DNA of 40,238 nt from Halanaerobiales bacterium (GCA_016278415.1 JADQBV010000120.1:1-40238); one strand, 5' to 3'. Positions 8,467 through 18,358 are shown, numbered from the stretch's first letter. Numbers and translations are program-made. Notes: generated by a model not told the origin, from the sequence alone.

Positions 8467-8572
8467 GTCAATACCACCATATATTACTAGAAGGGTATAT
8501 GAGCTTAATGAGCTAGATTATAGTGAATGGGAAAAAGGTTAAATGAAGAAAGTGAGAAATTGATTTCAATAT

Positions 8573-8621
8573 AGGACAAAGTTTCAACTTCGATTATGAG
8601 GTTGAGGCTTTGTCCTTTTTC
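8573..8621 (+). terminator. Rho-independent terminator, unit 1 upstream region
   Basis: AGGACAAAGTTTCAACTTC pairs with GAGGTTGAGGCTTTGTCCT with few mismatches around a GATTAT loop, followed by TTTTT. A near-copy lies at 19994-20042 in the same position relative to the second barrel gene. Confidence 0.85.
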
Positions 8622-8684
8622 ATTACTAGTAAAACTACAATACTGTACTTTTTTATTAAGAAACTATACTTTTTGGGTAAAAAA

Positions 8685-8713
8685 CTGTACCAAAGTACAG
8701 TCCAGACTGTACT
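8685..8713. promoter_or_regulatory. Nested palindromic operator-like element, copy 1
   Basis: CTGTAC-CAAA-GTACAG (8685-8700) overlaps a 9-2-9 perfect inverted repeat AGTACAGTC-CA-GACTGTACT (8694-8713), and a further degenerate half (TAAAGTGCAA) follows. It ends 9 bases before the -35 box, a typical position for a transcription-factor site. The element is conserved in copy 2 (20085-20113), where the central pair is GA instead of CA, so both arms are preserved. Confidence 0.7.
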
Positions 8714-8722
8714 AAAGTGCAA

Positions 8723-8751
8723 TTGCTACTTAATTTGATACGATATATAAT
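8723..8751 (+). promoter_or_regulatory. Sigma-A-type promoter of barrel/giant-protein unit 1
   Basis: TTGCTA (8723-8728), a 17-base spacer, TATAAT (8746-8751). The equivalent promoter of unit 2 has TTGTTA, the same spacing and the same -10 box. Confidence 0.7.
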
Positions 8752-8817
8752 TACTATATATATGCAAATTATTAGAAGTAACTTTATACATATAAAAAGT
8801 TTAAGGGGATGGTGTTA

Positions 8818-11550
8818 TTGGAAATTACTATATTTAAGAAGGGTAACTTAGTTTTAAGTCTTTTCTTTGTCTTTATTCTACTATTTTTTAATTTATTTAT
8901 TTTTTCTATGGAAACATCAGCAGGAGACAATGAAATAGATGAATATTTTGGAGATAATATGCTGCTGGTAGGTATGATTGATCTGACACTTTTGTTTAAT
9001 AATCCTTCAGGAAATATTGAAATGATCAGTGATGATGATCAGTTTACAAAAGAAGTAGTATTTAATGGGAGAACGGTCCTTTTTCTTAAGGGTAAGATAA
9101 AAGGAAAATATCTGCTAACTGCTAAACTGGATAGTGGTCAGGGTAATGCAGATGAAATATGGACGAATCTTTTTAAACAAAAGACTGGTAATACAATAAG
9201 TAGGATTGATCCAGAAAGATATTATCCAGTATATGGGGATAATTCTTCAGTAGTGAATATGGCTGGTAATCAGGGTGACTTATATCTCAATCTGACTTGG
9301 GATAAGACAGAGCTTTTATGGGGGAATTATAGTTATAATATTAATAATAATAAATTACTAGGATATAACCGTAGTCTTTATGGATTTAAGTTTAATTCAG
9401 CTTATGAGATTTCTCAAGACAGTACAGCTAATGTAAAGGGGTTCTGGTCTAAGGTTGAAAGTCTACATTCATATAATGAGTTAGAAATGACCGGAGGTAT
9501 CCTATATTATCTAAAACATGGTAATCTAATTGTTGGTTCAGAGGAGCTGAAGATAGAGGTCCGGGATGATCTTACAGGAGAGGTTGAAAAGACTGAAAGA
9601 CTGGCTCCTGGGACTGACTATGATATTGATTACCTATCAGGTAGGGTTATCTTAACAGCCTATCTGCTGGAAAGGGAATACATATCAAATGATGATAAGA
9701 GTAGATATTTAATCGCTAATTATGAATATGAACCAATCGGTAATAATGATGAAGCGGCAAGCTATGGACTTAATTTGCTGTTAGGAAATGATGGTTCAAA
9801 GCTTAGTGCTACCTATAGTAAAGAGTTATTATCTTCAGCAAAGGGATATAGTTCCCTGGGTCTAGCCTATGACTACCAAAGTGATGCGGGTAAGTTTAGG
9901 GCAGAGTGGGCTAACACAGAGGATATACTATCAAATCAATATCTCTCTGAAGATGGTGGAATTAGCTATGATAGATTAAGTAATGCCTCTGTAGTAAGTG
10001 GAAAGCCTAGTGCCTATCTACTAGGATACCAGACTAAGTTAAGTAAGTTAGATTCAAGTCTGCCTGAAGTAGATATTACAGCAGGATATACACATAAGGA
10101 TAAGGGTTTTTCCAGTCAAAGAGAAGGTATTGAAGAGAACACGGATAGCTATAGGTTGGAATTAAAAGGTGGAAGTGAAGATTTTACATATAGTGGTAGG
10201 TATTATACAGAACGAAAAGAAGTAAGTGGTCAAAGTGACACTTTAGAACTTGAAATGAGTAAAAAAATGAATGAGAAATTGAGCTTAGACGGGGGATTGA
10301 AACAGATAAACAAAATAGATCAGAATCAGCAAGAGAGTAATCAAGTTCTTGGTGAACTGGATTTCAGATATCAGATAGATGATACGAAAGAGATCTATGG
10401 TGGTCAGGAACTATCGCTAAAGGGTGAGAAGGTAAATAAGACAAGAATTGGTGCGAAAGTAAAACCACAGGAAAATATATCTCTAGATGCTGCTCTGACA
10501 GTAGACAATAGTGCTGGTGTAGCAGATAGAAACACCCTGAAATTAGGCGGTGCTTATCAATATAAGTATGGTCAACTATATTCTGACTTTGTAACAAAGG
10601 GAAAAGGTGATTCATCTCTAGTGTTTGGAACAAGTACAAACCTTAATGATCAGACAGATATCTATCTGGAACATAAAAACGATACTGATTCCAGTGAAGA
10701 TAGTACTTCTAATGTAGTTGGTCTAAAATACAACCCTGACCAGAAATGGTCATTTGCCTTTGACTACAGCAGGAGTAATGTAATAAAAGAAGATAAGAGT
10801 GAAGTGAGTCGTGATATTATTACCCCTTCACTTAGCTATAGGGAAGAGGACAGGAATTATAGGGCAAAAATTGAGTATAGAAGGGATCATGGTGATAAGG
10901 AGCTCAGACAGTATGTGCTGACTTCAGGCTTTGATATGAAGTATAATGAAGAGCTATCAATATTGTTTAACCTAGACTATTCTTTGACAGAGAGAGATAA
11001 TACTCTTGATAGGGATGATAGCTTTACAGAGGTACAATTTGGACTGGCTTATCGCCCTATTGATAATGATAGATTAAACCTTTTGGCAATGTACACATAT
11101 CAGGAGGAATATAAACCTGAGGATCAGGAAGGTATTTCAAAATATGATGAACGGTCAAATATATTCTCAGTTGAGGCTATCTATGATATAGATGCTAAGT
11201 GGCAGCTGGGTGAAAAGATAGCGTGGAAGAATAGTCAGATTATATCTAAGATAGCTGATAATAGTTCTACTAATGAAAACAAGATAAATGCTGCTAGTGA
11301 TACATATCTTTGGATTAATCGCTTGAACTATAGAGCCTCAGATGACTGGGATGTCTACGGAGAATATCGCATATTGGAGAATAGACAGGCTGAAGATAGA
11401 AAAAGTGGGTTTTTAGTAGGAGTAAATAAGGGATTAGGGAATAGCATGAAATTAGGTTTAGGTTATAACTTTACTGATTTTAATGACGATTTGACTGACC
11501 TTGATTATATATATCGTGGGTTGTTTGTTAATTTGGTGAAGATGTGGTAG
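8818..11550 (+). CDS. Outer-membrane beta-barrel protein, unit 1
   Basis: 910 aa from the TTG at 8818, nine bases after AAGGGG. In-frame ATG (8809) and GTG (8812) sit on or against the ribosome binding site, so the start is uncertain by three codons. A signal peptide (FKKGNLVLSLFFVFILLFFN, then METSA/GD) is followed by a conserved N-terminal block: LFLKGKIKGKYLLTAKLDSG, DPERYYPVYGDNS (about 130-145) and GYNRSLYGFKF. From about residue 320 to the end the sequence is a series of short alternating polar/hydrophobic segments of barrel type, closing with KLGLGYNFTDFNDDL and a terminal Trp. This matches an outer-membrane barrel. It is paralogous to 20247-23213. From memory, the same block follows DUF11/SdrD domains in single proteobacterial proteins. 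It is followed 103 bases later, without a terminator, by the giant protein gene, so the two are likely co-transcribed. Export or anchoring of that partner is inference. Confidence 0.75.
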   Translation: MEITIFKKGNLVLSLFFVFILLFFNLFIFSMETSAGDNEIDEYFGDNMLLVGMIDLTLLFNNPSGNIEMISDDDQFTKEVVFNGRTVLFLKGKIKGKYLLTAKLDSGQGNADEIWTNLFKQKTGNTISRIDPERYYPVYGDNSSVVNMAGNQGDLYLNLTWDKTELLWGNYSYNINNNKLLGYNRSLYGFKFNSAYEISQDSTANVKGFWSKVESLHSYNELEMTGGILYYLKHGNLIVGSEELKIEVRDDLTGEVEKTERLAPGTDYDIDYLSGRVILTAYLLEREYISNDDKSRYLIANYEYEPIGNNDEAASYGLNLLLGNDGSKLSATYSKELLSSAKGYSSLGLAYDYQSDAGKFRAEWANTEDILSNQYLSEDGGISYDRLSNASVVSGKPSAYLLGYQTKLSKLDSSLPEVDITAGYTHKDKGFSSQREGIEENTDSYRLELKGGSEDFTYSGRYYTERKEVSGQSDTLELEMSKKMNEKLSLDGGLKQINKIDQNQQESNQVLGELDFRYQIDDTKEIYGGQELSLKGEKVNKTRIGAKVKPQENISLDAALTVDNSAGVADRNTLKLGGAYQYKYGQLYSDFVTKGKGDSSLVFGTSTNLNDQTDIYLEHKNDTDSSEDSTSNVVGLKYNPDQKWSFAFDYSRSNVIKEDKSEVSRDIITPSLSYREEDRNYRAKIEYRRDHGDKELRQYVLTSGFDMKYNEELSILFNLDYSLTERDNTLDRDDSFTEVQFGLAYRPIDNDRLNLLAMYTYQEEYKPEDQEGISKYDERSNIFSVEAIYDIDAKWQLGEKIAWKNSQIISKIADNSSTNENKINAASDTYLWINRLNYRASDDWDVYGEYRILENRQAEDRKSGFLVGVNKGLGNSMKLGLGYNFTDFNDDLTDLDYIYRGLFVNLVKMW

Positions 11551-11653
11551 ATGTAGAAATTAGAATAGATTAAAATAAAAATAATATTTACATTTTTTAT
11601 TTACTGATAAAGGTGTCAGGGTGAATATGTTTTTGAAAATAGGAGGTATATTT

Positions 11654-14600
11654 ATGAGGTTTAGACTTTTTAAAGTGTATTCTTGCATTTTAGTAATAAT
11701 TATGTTTTTTTCGTGTGCCGTAATGCCATATATAATTGATAGTAAGGTATATGCTGCAACAGCATTTGACACTAATATAGTTATTAATGGAGATGCAACA
11801 AATGGTTTAGATAATTGGGGTGTTTCGGATACACTTGACCCAACAGCTTGGAGAGCTGATGATCTATTTCCTTCTTTTGCAGCTATGCCAGCAGGGGCAG
11901 GTAATGTTTTTTACTATTATACTAATGGTGTTGATGGTAGTGGTACACTAGCACAGATAATTGATATATCTGATATTTCAGCTATGGTGGATCAGGGTAG
12001 CGTCGGTGTCAAATTAAGTGGATATATCTCACATTATTTTAGTGCTTCTACTGCAGAAATTTGTTTGGATTTAATTGCAGCAGACGATAGTATATTAAGT
12101 ACATATAATGTTGGAAATACAACTCCAAATGCAGATGATAGTTGGGAGGAGGTAAATATAATTGTTCCTGTCTTAGCAGCCGGAACACAAAAACTGCAAA
12201 TCCGTCTTGAAGCGGCAATGAGTGATGCTTTTGATTATATAGGGTTTGATTTTATTGAGCTGTATGTCTCCCAAGTGCCGGAGGTAACCGATTTAAGTCC
12301 TGCTGATGATGCAGTTGATGTAGGAGTGGGAAATAACCTTGAAATAACCTTTAGTGATAACCTGGTAAAAGGAACAGGTAACATAACAATATATGATTCT
12401 AATAATGCACAGATAGAACAAATACACGTATCCAATGCAAATGTAAGCATAGTGGATAATATTGTGACAATAGACCCTACAGACGATTTGAGTGGTGAGA
12501 CTGGGTATTATGTACAGATAGATGATTCAGCTTTTAAAGATTCAATGGGTATCAATTTCGCAGGAATAGCAGATACGACAACATGGAACTTTAGAACCAG
12601 GGAAACAACCCCTCCAACTCTGGTAAGTGCAGTAAGGGACAGTGATACCCAGATTACAGTAACATTGAGTGAAGACTGTGCAAACCTAGACAAGGCAAAT
12701 GACGGAGGGTTTACAGTAGAAGAGACAGGAGACCCATTAACAACATATGCAGTAAGTGGTATAGCCCAGGGAGTAGATGCAAGCCACGTAGTACTTACAG
12801 TAGCAGATATGGGCATCTCTGCAAAAGAAGGTGTAACAGTCAAGTATACAGCTGGAGGAAACGGAACAGTACAAGATTCATTAGGAAACCAGATGCAGAC
12901 AGATGGAGTAGGTGTGGCTGTAGAAGGATGGGATAGTACCCCTGCGACTATATTATCAGGAACACTATCATCAGATAATTCATATATAGACGTAGTATTC
13001 AGTGAGGGAATATATGGAGTGGATGGTGGAGTGGCAGCATTGACAGCAGACAAATTACACTTTGAGTTTCTCCAGAATGGAGGAACAGCAACAGGTGCAG
13101 CAATAAGTTCTGTAAAGCAGAATGATAATACAGATGAAGGTTTGACATCATCCCTTACAGGAGGAGAGACAACAGTCCGGGTATTTTTAAATATAACAGG
13201 AATACCTGACGGAAATGAAACAATAGAGATAACACCGCTAGATGGGGCATCAATTTATGATAAAGCAGGAAATGTAACAGCAGCAGGGCAGACAACAGGT
13301 GTAATCTCAATGAATGACCAGGTACCACCTGCTTTCGTTAGTGCAACAAGGGACAGCGATACACAGATAACATTAACATTGAGTGAAGACTGTGTGAACT
13401 TAGACAAGGCAAATGATGGAGGCTTTACAGTAGAAGAGATAGGAGATCCATTAACAACATATGCAGTAAGTGGTATAGCCCAGGGAGTAGATGCAAGCCA
13501 TGTAGTACTTACAGTAGCAGATATGGGTATCTCTGCAAAAGAAGGTATAACAGTTAAATATACAGCAGGTGGAAACGGAACAGTAGAGGACTTAGCAGGC
13601 AATGTTTTTGCGACAGATGGAGTAGGTGTAGCTGTAGCAGGATGGGATACCACACCAGCGACTATATCATCAGTTACGCTGTCATCGGACAATTCATATA
13701 TAGACGTGGTATTCAGTGAGGGAATATATGGAGCAAACGACGGAACAACAGCATTAACGGCAGATAAACTGAGTATAACATTTACTCAAAATGGAGGAAC
13801 AGCAACAAATGTAGTAATAAGTTCTGTAAAAAAGAATGACAATACAGTTGAAACATCAGCATCTGCGCTTACAGGAGGGGAGACAACAGTCAGGGTATTC
13901 ATTGATATCACTGGCACTCCTGATGGGAATGAAACAATAGAGATAACACCGGCAGATGGAGCATCAATATATGATGAAGCGGGAAATGCAACATTAGTAG
14001 GACAGACAACAGGTGTAAAGGCATTAAATGATGAAAAACCACCCTCTGGTCAAAGTGTAAGCTTTGATGATGGTAGAATAAATAACAGTGAAAAAAGCTC
14101 AGTATCCTTCAGCATTGCTGGAGCAGAAGTGGGAGTAGATTACAGCTACACCATTAGTAGTGATGGCGGAGGAGTAGATGTAACAGGAAGTGGAACAATT
14201 GCAACAGCGACAGATCAGATAAGCGGTATAGATGTAAGCAGTTTAAATGATGGCACACTGGCTTTAAGTGTAATATTAACAGATACTGCTGGAAATAGCG
14301 CAGCAGCAGTGACAGATACTGCAATTCTGGACATAACAGTTCCAACAGTAATCCTGACATACAATGATGATGATGACTTAATAAAAGAAAATGATATAGT
14401 ACGGATAACAGCCAGCTTTAGTGAAGCTATGGCAGATACTCCAACAATAAGTATAAGTAATGGTGGGGTATCAGATATTCAGATGACCATGAGTGGAGAC
14501 AATAAAACATGGGTATATGATTGGACAGTTCCCCAATCCAATGAAAGCACAGCAGTGGTTACTGTAGCAGGAAAGGACATAGCAGGTAATGCCTATCAAG

Positions 14601-17600
14601 GTTCAGATCAGTTGAGTTTCACTTTAAATCAACTTCCGACAGCTCAGGATAAGACAGTAAGCAGTGATGAGGATACAAGATATATTTTTACTGTTGAAGA
14701 TTTTGGCTATAATGATGCCGATGGAGATGTACTAGATCATATTAAGATAACAGAGTTAGAAAATATAGGTTCACTAGAATTAAAGGTAAGTGGAGCAGAC
14801 AATCAAGAGATAAGTCTAAATCAAGAAATAAGTAAAGCTGATATAGAGGCAGGAAAATTAGTCTTTATTCCTGAAGCAGATGCCAATGGTACAGGCTATG
14901 ACAGCTTCAAGTTCCAGGTAAATGATGGAACAGAATATAGTACTGAGATTTATTCAATGACAATCGATGTAAAAGCAATAAATGATGCACCATTACTGGA
15001 AACTATAGGGGATAAAATAGTCAAGGAAGGACAGGAATTAAGTTTCATCATAGCAGCCAGTGACATAGACTCTGAGAACTTAGAACTGACTGTCACAGGA
15101 ATGCCGATAAAAGCCAGTCTTGATGGAGTTACAGGAGAGTTTAGCTGGAAACCAGGTTATCAGGATGCAGGTGAATATCAGTTGACATTTACCATCAGTG
15201 ATGGTGAGTTAACAGACAGTGAAACGATTAAGATAACAGTTAATGATGTTCAGCGTCCAGATATGTCTGTTATCATGGAAGATAATTATGAAAATGATAT
15301 CTTACTTCCAGGAGAGGTAATAACATATCGTATAGAAGTAAAGAATAGTGGCGAAGCTAAGTTAGTAAACTCAATATTGAAAGGGATAATACCTTCCAAT
15401 ACAGCTTATGTAAAGGGGTCGACCAGTCTAAATGGAACTACAGTTGCTGACATAGATGACAGATCAGCACTGCTTACAGGATTAGAGATAAATAGCCCTG
15501 GAAAAGAAAAAGGAGTAGTTACAAACCAATCATGTGATGAAGTAGTAGTTGAATATAGTGTCAGGGTATTTGAAGATGCCTCTGTAGGAAGCAGAATCTC
15601 CAACCAGGTAGAATTAATTGGTAATGGCAATGGCTCTGGGCCGATCAAGCCTGTATTGAGTATTGATTCTGATACTGGAGATCAGGCAACAACAAGCATA
15701 GTAGGTAATGCTCCAATTCTGGATGCCCGTAAGACAGTTATAGATGAAAATGGAGGAAATGTAGAAGGTGGAGACCAACTTGTATATATTATCCGTATAG
15801 CAAATCTGGGTACAGCTCAAGCCACTCAGGTAAATCTAACTGACTATATACCAGAAGGAACTAGCTTTGTCGAAGGAAGTCTGGAACTTTATCAGGGCAG
15901 CCAAAATAATAATGGTACTCAATCCAGTCAAATAGCAGAAGTCTTATCCAATAAGCTTATGACTCAGGATATTTCGTATAAGCAGATTAAAACAACCCAA
16001 CAAAATGAAGAGAATGAATATAACATAAATGATGATGAAATCATAGTAAAGCTAGATACTATAGATGATCTAAGTTATAAAGACATAGTATTTAAGGTTC
16101 AGGTAAATGAAAATATTGAAGAACTGGGAGAAATTCTAGTAATTTCTAGTCAGGGTAAAGTATCTTCAGCTGAGCTACCAGATGAGCTGACAGATGAAGA
16201 TGGTGATGATAGTAATGGTGACCAAGCGACTCAAATTAATCTTGGTAAGAGTCCATTACTTTCAGCTAGGATTGAAGTTAAAGACCTTGACGGTGGTGAA
16301 GTATTAGCAGGAGATGAACTACAATATAGTCTTACTGTAAAAAACAATGGTAATGCGCCAGCTGTTAATTTAGTAATAAATGCTGATATACCAGATGGTT
16401 TAGACTATATAAATGATACTACATCACTTAATGGAGAAATGATAGCAGATATCATAGATAAGTCTGTTAATTATGGAGCAATACTGGCTGGCGAAGAGAT
16501 AGCAGTAAAATACAAGGTATTAGTACCAGGAGATACGGAAACAGGTACAACATTTACTGCTCAGGCTGAATATACTGCTATAGCCCGTAAAGAAGATACA
16601 GGATTGCCAGTCGATAAACAGCTTACAAGTTCAACCGAGGCTGTTGCTAGTAATAGAATAGAGAACGAACTGGCATCAGTTCAGGTTGGTGGGAACCCGG
16701 GATCTGCTGTAATAAGTGGTAAAGTAAGTAACAGCCTGTCAGAAGACGAATCGGCTGAAGGTTGGATTGTTGAACTATATTATAATGATAGTTTAGTAGA
16801 CAGTAGAGAAGTAGACGAAAATGGTCAATATAGCTTCAGAGGGCTAAAGTCTGGATCAGATTACAGGATAGTCTTAAAACATCCAGAAACAGGGGTAGTG
16901 TATTATAGTCAAAAGATAGATAGTCTGCAGGCCGGTATGGGAGAAGATATATTACTGGCAATGGACCCTTCTGGTGTAATCTACGATTCAATTAATAGGA
17001 CGGCAGTTGAAGGTGCAGTTGTTTATCTGGTGGATTCAAGTGATAATCCAGTACCAGACAATTATCTACTTGCTGGACAGCAGGGACAGCAAACAGGTTC
17101 TGATGGACGCTATCGATTTGATATAAGAATAGGGGCCACTGCTCCAGAAGGTGAATATAGGATAGCGGTTACTGTACCCGATGCTTATAGTTCACATTTC
17201 CCATCAGTGATTATTGAATCAGAAGAAGATAGTCTAGATCCAGTAGATGATGCTATTATGGATGCAGATGCGTTAACTGATGAATTTGAAGTGGTAGCTA
17301 ATGATGATTTACCAGCATTGGGAGGAGACACAAGATATTATCTAAGCTTTGACCTGGCAATTGGTGATCCGGATATAATCAATAACCACATACCAGTAGA
17401 CCCAGATCTTACAGAAAGCCTGAGTATAAGTAAAACAGCCGATAAAAATAGTGTCAGCACCGGTGACTTTATTACCTATACTGTACGGGTAGTAAATGAA
17501 ATGTCTGTTGAGATAGGACCATTTACAATAGAAGATATCTTACCTGGAGGTTTTAAATATCTGGCGAATTCAGCCAGTATAGATGGAGTAAAAGCAACTA

Positions 17601-18109
17601 CATTAGGGGTTAGACCTATTTGCTGGCAGGGATTAAGCCTTAGTCCTGGGGAAGAATTAGAGTTAAAATACATCCTGCTTGCAGGGAGTGGAGTAAATGT
17701 AGGAGCTACTGCAACTAATAAAGCGCTAGTTAAACATGAGATAAGTGGACTAGCTATTTCCAATATGGCAGAGGCCTCAGTGAAGATAGTAGGAGAGCCT
17801 ATCTTTAGTACTGCAGTTATCATCGGTAAGGTTTTCTTTGATAAAAATTGTGATGGAATGCAGAACCAGGGAGAGGAAGGATTGGCTGATATCGGTATCT
17901 ACACAGTAAGTGGTCAGTATATTACCACAGATCAGCATGGTAGATTCCATGTAAGTGTAGGAGATATCAGTAGTGGTATTGGTTCAAACTTTATTCTGAA
18001 ATTAGACGAATCTACATTGCCTGAAGGAGTTGAACTAAGTTCAGAAAATCCTGTAGTTATCAGGCTAACTCCCGGTATGATGAGAAAGGTTAATTTTGAG
18101 GTGAAGTAG
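11654..18109 (+). CDS. Giant secreted multi-domain DUF11/SdrD-like surface protein, unit 1
   Basis: 2151 aa from the ATG at 11654, seven bases after AGGAGG (the open frame starts 11 codons earlier, without support). A signal peptide of about 35 residues ends near KVYA/AT. Modules in order: a jelly-roll-like domain (about 36-190); an SbsA/Big_5 Ig-like domain (about 205-310, LSPADDAVDVG); two near-identical 238-aa repeats (about 315-794); two Ig-like domains (800-990); a cadherin-like and a putative-Ig domain (992-1200); three DUF11 repeats (about 1203, 1355, 1535); CnaB/carboxypeptidase-regulatory-like modules (about 1684-1900, with DPSGVIYDS and AGQQGQQTG); a fourth DUF11 (about 1923); and a terminal SdrD-like domain (GKVFFDKNCDGMQNQGEEG, about 2055-2151). 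There is no LPXTG motif, transmembrane anchor or S-layer-homology domain, so retention probably needs a partner such as the upstream barrel. It is likely an adhesin or surface fibre; the ligand is unknown. Confidence 0.8.
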   Translation: MRFRLFKVYSCILVIIMFFSCAVMPYIIDSKVYAATAFDTNIVINGDATNGLDNWGVSDTLDPTAWRADDLFPSFAAMPAGAGNVFYYYTNGVDGSGTLAQIIDISDISAMVDQGSVGVKLSGYISHYFSASTAEICLDLIAADDSILSTYNVGNTTPNADDSWEEVNIIVPVLAAGTQKLQIRLEAAMSDAFDYIGFDFIELYVSQVPEVTDLSPADDAVDVGVGNNLEITFSDNLVKGTGNITIYDSNNAQIEQIHVSNANVSIVDNIVTIDPTDDLSGETGYYVQIDDSAFKDSMGINFAGIADTTTWNFRTRETTPPTLVSAVRDSDTQITVTLSEDCANLDKANDGGFTVEETGDPLTTYAVSGIAQGVDASHVVLTVADMGISAKEGVTVKYTAGGNGTVQDSLGNQMQTDGVGVAVEGWDSTPATILSGTLSSDNSYIDVVFSEGIYGVDGGVAALTADKLHFEFLQNGGTATGAAISSVKQNDNTDEGLTSSLTGGETTVRVFLNITGIPDGNETIEITPLDGASIYDKAGNVTAAGQTTGVISMNDQVPPAFVSATRDSDTQITLTLSEDCVNLDKANDGGFTVEEIGDPLTTYAVSGIAQGVDASHVVLTVADMGISAKEGITVKYTAGGNGTVEDLAGNVFATDGVGVAVAGWDTTPATISSVTLSSDNSYIDVVFSEGIYGANDGTTALTADKLSITFTQNGGTATNVVISSVKKNDNTVETSASALTGGETTVRVFIDITGTPDGNETIEITPADGASIYDEAGNATLVGQTTGVKALNDEKPPSGQSVSFDDGRINNSEKSSVSFSIAGAEVGVDYSYTISSDGGGVDVTGSGTIATATDQISGIDVSSLNDGTLALSVILTDTAGNSAAAVTDTAILDITVPTVILTYNDDDDLIKENDIVRITASFSEAMADTPTISISNGGVSDIQMTMSGDNKTWVYDWTVPQSNESTAVVTVAGKDIAGNAYQGSDQLSFTLNQLPTAQDKTVSSDEDTRYIFTVEDFGYNDADGDVLDHIKITELENIGSLELKVSGADNQEISLNQEISKADIEAGKLVFIPEADANGTGYDSFKFQVNDGTEYSTEIYSMTIDVKAINDAPLLETIGDKIVKEGQELSFIIAASDIDSENLELTVTGMPIKASLDGVTGEFSWKPGYQDAGEYQLTFTISDGELTDSETIKITVNDVQRPDMSVIMEDNYENDILLPGEVITYRIEVKNSGEAKLVNSILKGIIPSNTAYVKGSTSLNGTTVADIDDRSALLTGLEINSPGKEKGVVTNQSCDEVVVEYSVRVFEDASVGSRISNQVELIGNGNGSGPIKPVLSIDSDTGDQATTSIVGNAPILDARKTVIDENGGNVEGGDQLVYIIRIANLGTAQATQVNLTDYIPEGTSFVEGSLELYQGSQNNNGTQSSQIAEVLSNKLMTQDISYKQIKTTQQNEENEYNINDDEIIVKLDTIDDLSYKDIVFKVQVNENIEELGEILVISSQGKVSSAELPDELTDEDGDDSNGDQATQINLGKSPLLSARIEVKDLDGGEVLAGDELQYSLTVKNNGNAPAVNLVINADIPDGLDYINDTTSLNGEMIADIIDKSVNYGAILAGEEIAVKYKVLVPGDTETGTTFTAQAEYTAIARKEDTGLPVDKQLTSSTEAVASNRIENELASVQVGGNPGSAVISGKVSNSLSEDESAEGWIVELYYNDSLVDSREVDENGQYSFRGLKSGSDYRIVLKHPETGVVYYSQKIDSLQAGMGEDILLAMDPSGVIYDSINRTAVEGAVVYLVDSSDNPVPDNYLLAGQQGQQTGSDGRYRFDIRIGATAPEGEYRIAVTVPDAYSSHFPSVIIESEEDSLDPVDDAIMDADALTDEFEVVANDDLPALGGDTRYYLSFDLAIGDPDIINNHIPVDPDLTESLSISKTADKNSVSTGDFITYTVRVVNEMSVEIGPFTIEDILPGGFKYLANSASIDGVKATTLGVRPICWQGLSLSPGEELELKYILLAGSGVNVGATATNKALVKHEISGLAISNMAEASVKIVGEPIFSTAVIIGKVFFDKNCDGMQNQGEEGLADIGIYTVSGQYITTDQHGRFHVSVGDISSGIGSNFILKLDESTLPEGVELSSENPVVIRLTPGMMRKVNFEVK
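12610..14037 (+). repeat. Two tandem 714-bp direct repeats inside the unit 1 giant gene
   Basis: The motif AGATGGAGTAGGTG recurs at 12901 and 13615, a period of 714 bases (238 codons). Long stretches are nearly identical (for example the segment coding TYAVSGIAQGVDASHVV). The frame is preserved, so the array can expand or contract without breaking the gene. Confidence 0.85.
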
Positions 18110-18358
18110 TATAGTTAGAATATGAAACTTAAGTTACTAAGGATGCCGGCTGAGTCCGAGGAAGATTTATCCTAGGGGCGTGTGGCACATGATTCTGGTA
18201 ATGTAGATAAAGCATTGAATTATTTAAGAAAGATAAAAGATGGAGTAAAGAAACTAAAAGATTCTTCATATGGAAGAAATTGTCCCAGCTATACCGCAAG
18301 CATATGCAATTCACCTTGTGTAAAGATGATAAAATTAGTTCGTACAAAAAAATAGCAA
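18110..18358. other. Intergenic scar with a third DUF386 fragment
   Basis: No intact gene. Positions about 18290-18340, read on the minus strand, give NFIIFTQGELHMLAV, matching the broken DUF386 copy (NFIIFTPGELHLPAIQV). On the plus strand, 18189-18356 is open (HDSGNVDKALNYLRKIKDG...) but has no start signal. I see no convincing terminator after the giant gene. Confidence 0.5.

Noticed and set aside
8685..8713. Reading the palindrome as an SOS (LexA) box
   Set aside because: CTGT-N8-ACAG resembles the E. coli box, but LexA of Firmicutes recognises GAAC-N4-GTTC, and surface-protein genes are not expected SOS targets. Kept only as an unassigned operator.
10364..10639. Minus-strand open frame inside barrel gene 1
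   Set aside because: Translation is His/Leu-rich shadow sequence without a family signature; the sense frame is a conserved paralog.
11654..11760. Lipoprotein signal in the unit 1 giant protein (Cys after FFS)
   Set aside because: The surrounding residues do not fit a lipobox, and a normal signal-peptidase site (VYA/AT) follows.
12508..13692. Long minus-strand open frames opposite the unit 1 giant gene
   Set aside because: They mirror the 714-bp repeats, have low-complexity Ser/Thr/Pro/Val-rich translations and no ribosome binding sites; the plus-strand domains are unambiguous.
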